Of a stretch of 64,000 nt of DNA, positions 62,857 to 64,000 are shown piece by piece. Source of the stretch: an uncultured Muribaculaceae bacterium (GTDB lineage: Bacteria; Bacteroidota; Bacteroidia; Bacteroidales; Muribaculaceae); contig CAJUCW010000001.1 of NCBI GenBank assembly GCA_910585275.1, positions 202,720 to 266,719 on the forward strand, given 5' to 3'. A program made the position numbers and the translations under genes. The first letter of the stretch is position 1, and each line of letters begins with the position of its first letter. The notes beneath the pieces are model-generated. The model ran no database searches. It saw only the letters and a list, made by a program, of their open reading frames with translations, and was not told the origin of the DNA.

Positions 62857-63489
62857 ATGGCACAGAAAAAAGAATCTTTCTTCTGGACAAGTTATTCAGA
62901 TCTCATGACGAGCCTCTTTTTCGTTATGTTGGTTCTGTTCATCCTTGTCATTGTCTTACTCCACAAGCGAATGGAAGCTACAGAGGCGCAGCTTCAAGAA
63001 ATAAAAAAAGTCGAAGAGTCCACAAAGGATCTCAGCAAAGATTATTTTGAATATCGACCTGAATATAAAAAATATGTTCTTAATATTCAGGTGCGTTATC
63101 CGGCTGGAAAATCTGACTTAAATACTATTATAGCATCCGACAAGGAAGAACAGCTAAATAGACTTGCCAATGCGGGTAAGGAAATCAGAGACTTTCTTAA
63201 TAATCACAAAGAGAATCAGTACGTGTTAATAGTAGAAGGTCAGGCTTCCAAAGATAACTTTACTTATAACTACGAATTGAGCTATCAACGCGCCCTTGCT
63301 CTTATGAGATTTTGGGTTGAGGATCGAGGAATCAATTTTGGCAATAACTGTGAGATTTTGATTTCCGGAAGCGGTGATGGCAAACTTGATACGCACTCTA
63401 TGCGAGAGACTGTTGAAACTGAGAATCAACGTTTCCTTATACATATTCTACCTAAGAACATCTTTGAATCAACAAATGAGAACAAGTAA
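62857..63489 (+). CDS. MotB/OmpA-type stator partner (ZorB-like)
   Basis: This 210-residue protein has a short N-terminus, then SYSDLMTSLFFVMLVLFILVIVLL, where Asp15 is at the position of the proton-carrying Asp of MotB. A short coiled coil and an OmpA-like peptidoglycan-binding domain follow (LIVEGQASKDN, LSYQRALALMRFWVEDRGI, and ENQRFLIHI with a conserved Arg). It should anchor the channel protein encoded 10 bp upstream to the cell wall. Its 3' end overlaps the protease-like gene by 14 bp. Confidence 0.8.
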   Translation: MAQKKESFFWTSYSDLMTSLFFVMLVLFILVIVLLHKRMEATEAQLQEIKKVEESTKDLSKDYFEYRPEYKKYVLNIQVRYPAGKSDLNTIIASDKEEQLNRLANAGKEIRDFLNNHKENQYVLIVEGQASKDNFTYNYELSYQRALALMRFWVEDRGINFGNNCEILISGSGDGKLDTHSMRETVETENQRFLIHILPKNIFESTNENK

Positions 63490-63952
63490 CATAATAATTG
63501 CTTTACTTACAAGTTTGTGTATTGTGTCATGCGCCCATAAGTCAGGACACAACAAACCAAAGGCAAACTCTCATTCTGGTAATTCCGAAATGAGCAATAC
63601 ACAACAGTCAAACGTGACTCATGGAGATCAACGCAATTTGAATGTTATTGTTTCAAATAATCGTGGAGATAAGAACAAACTTGACGGTTCTAAAATCTTC
63701 GCTAAGTATAATACTGCCGTATTTATGGTCTTTACCTCAGATGGCTATAACGGTTATCAAGGTTCCGGTTTCTTCATTAACTCCGATGGATTGGCAGTAA
63801 GCAACTATCATGTGTTTCAGGGCACAAATATTGGAGCCGAGCAACTCAAATTAGCAGGAAGTGATAATATCTATAAAGTAATCGAGGTGATACATAGCAG
63901 TGAGGACGAAGATTTCATCATATTCCGTGTAAATGCGTCAAAAACTAATTAG
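63476..63952 (+). CDS. Trypsin-like serine protease lipoprotein, apparently truncated
   Basis: This 158-residue protein has a lipoprotein signal (IVSC, Cys19) and a polar linker. The first part of a trypsin/HtrA-type protease follows: GSGFFINSDGLAVSNYHVF with His112 and DEDFIIFRV with Asp146. The frame stops just after the Asp strand, before the region that would hold the catalytic Ser. No continuation is visible in either other frame up to the window edge. It may be a truncation, a frameshift near AAAAAC at 63939-63944, or a reduced protein. It overlaps the end of the MotB-like gene. Confidence 0.6.
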   Translation: MRTSNIIIALLTSLCIVSCAHKSGHNKPKANSHSGNSEMSNTQQSNVTHGDQRNLNVIVSNNRGDKNKLDGSKIFAKYNTAVFMVFTSDGYNGYQGSGFFINSDGLAVSNYHVFQGTNIGAEQLKLAGSDNIYKVIEVIHSSEDEDFIIFRVNASKTN

Positions 63953-64000
63953 GGATATTCAGTTAATGGCTAATTGATTGCTTGCTAATGTCGTAGATAT

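Noticed and set aside
53824..63489. A standard Zorya defence locus
   Set aside because: Only the channel pair resembles ZorA/ZorB. No ZorC, ZorD helicase/nuclease, ZorE nuclease or other named partner is present in the window.
1..64000. Insertion sequences or phage structural genes
   Set aside because: No transposase, capsid, portal or tail-like reading frame is seen; the only mobility gene is the tyrosine recombinase.

Overview
The window looks like a Bacteroidales chromosome, most plausibly Muribaculaceae-like. The grounds are a SusC/SusD pair with a hybrid two-component regulator, a GSCFA-domain protein, the 332-residue Bacteroidales-type malate dehydrogenase, a near absence of Shine-Dalgarno sequences, and repeated -7 boxes of the Bacteroidetes form TAnnTTTG. 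Base composition is fairly GC-rich up to about 51.1 kb. It becomes clearly AT-richer in the DUF3800 gene and from 53.8 kb to the right edge.

Region 1 (1-3.5 kb, minus strand) holds the start of trkA, mdh and a GSCFA-domain gene. Region 2 (3.9-19.2 kb, plus strand) is one uninterrupted purine operon: purE-purL-purM-purN-purH-purD-folD-purB-purA-guaB-guaA. It covers most steps of de novo IMP synthesis, one-carbon supply by FolD, and both branches to AMP and GMP. It is preceded by a leader of about 280 nt. purF, purC and purK are not in the window. Region 3 (19.1-36 kb) is housekeeping and transport: a lipoprotein amidase that overlaps guaA antisense, a porin, a nucleoside-recognition-domain membrane protein, a GlsB/YeaQ protein, glutamate synthase large subunit, an EamA exporter, a membrane pyrophosphatase, a TPR membrane protein of unknown role, a RelA/SpoT homologue whose synthetase half looks inactivated, and a sodium:neurotransmitter-type symporter. 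Two convergent gene pairs in this region share the same near-identical long hairpin.

Region 4 (36-51.1 kb) is a polysaccharide utilization locus. A 1361-residue hybrid sensor/AraC regulator is divergent from an operon of a surface-glycan-binding lipoprotein, SusC, SusD, a GH30 enzyme and a GH2 enzyme. A beta-linked galactan, perhaps beta-1,6-galactan, is a reasonable but unproven substrate. Direct repeats between the divergent promoters are candidate operators, and a terminator-like hairpin sits between susD and the GH30 gene.

Region 5 (51.1-64 kb) is an accessory island. It holds a candidate small RNA with its own promoter and terminator, a DUF3800 gene, a tyrosine recombinase, and then an AT-rich operon of eight genes running towards the right edge. 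The operon encodes a vWA-like lipoprotein, a three-helix membrane protein, a tubulin-like (Tubulin_2-type) protein, a 1131-residue protein with an Hsp70/actin-type ATPase domain, a lipoprotein-like membrane coiled-coil protein, a MotA/TolQ/ExbB-type channel with a long coiled-coil tail and extra C-terminal helix, a MotB/OmpA-type partner, and a shortened trypsin-like lipoprotein. I recognise no named system with this gene set; the channel pair resembles ZorA/ZorB of Zorya, but the other partners differ. The 319-bp region between recombinase and operon contains a perfect 15-bp inverted repeat enclosing a promoter-like box that currently points away from the operon, so a recombinase-controlled ON/OFF promoter is a concrete, testable possibility.
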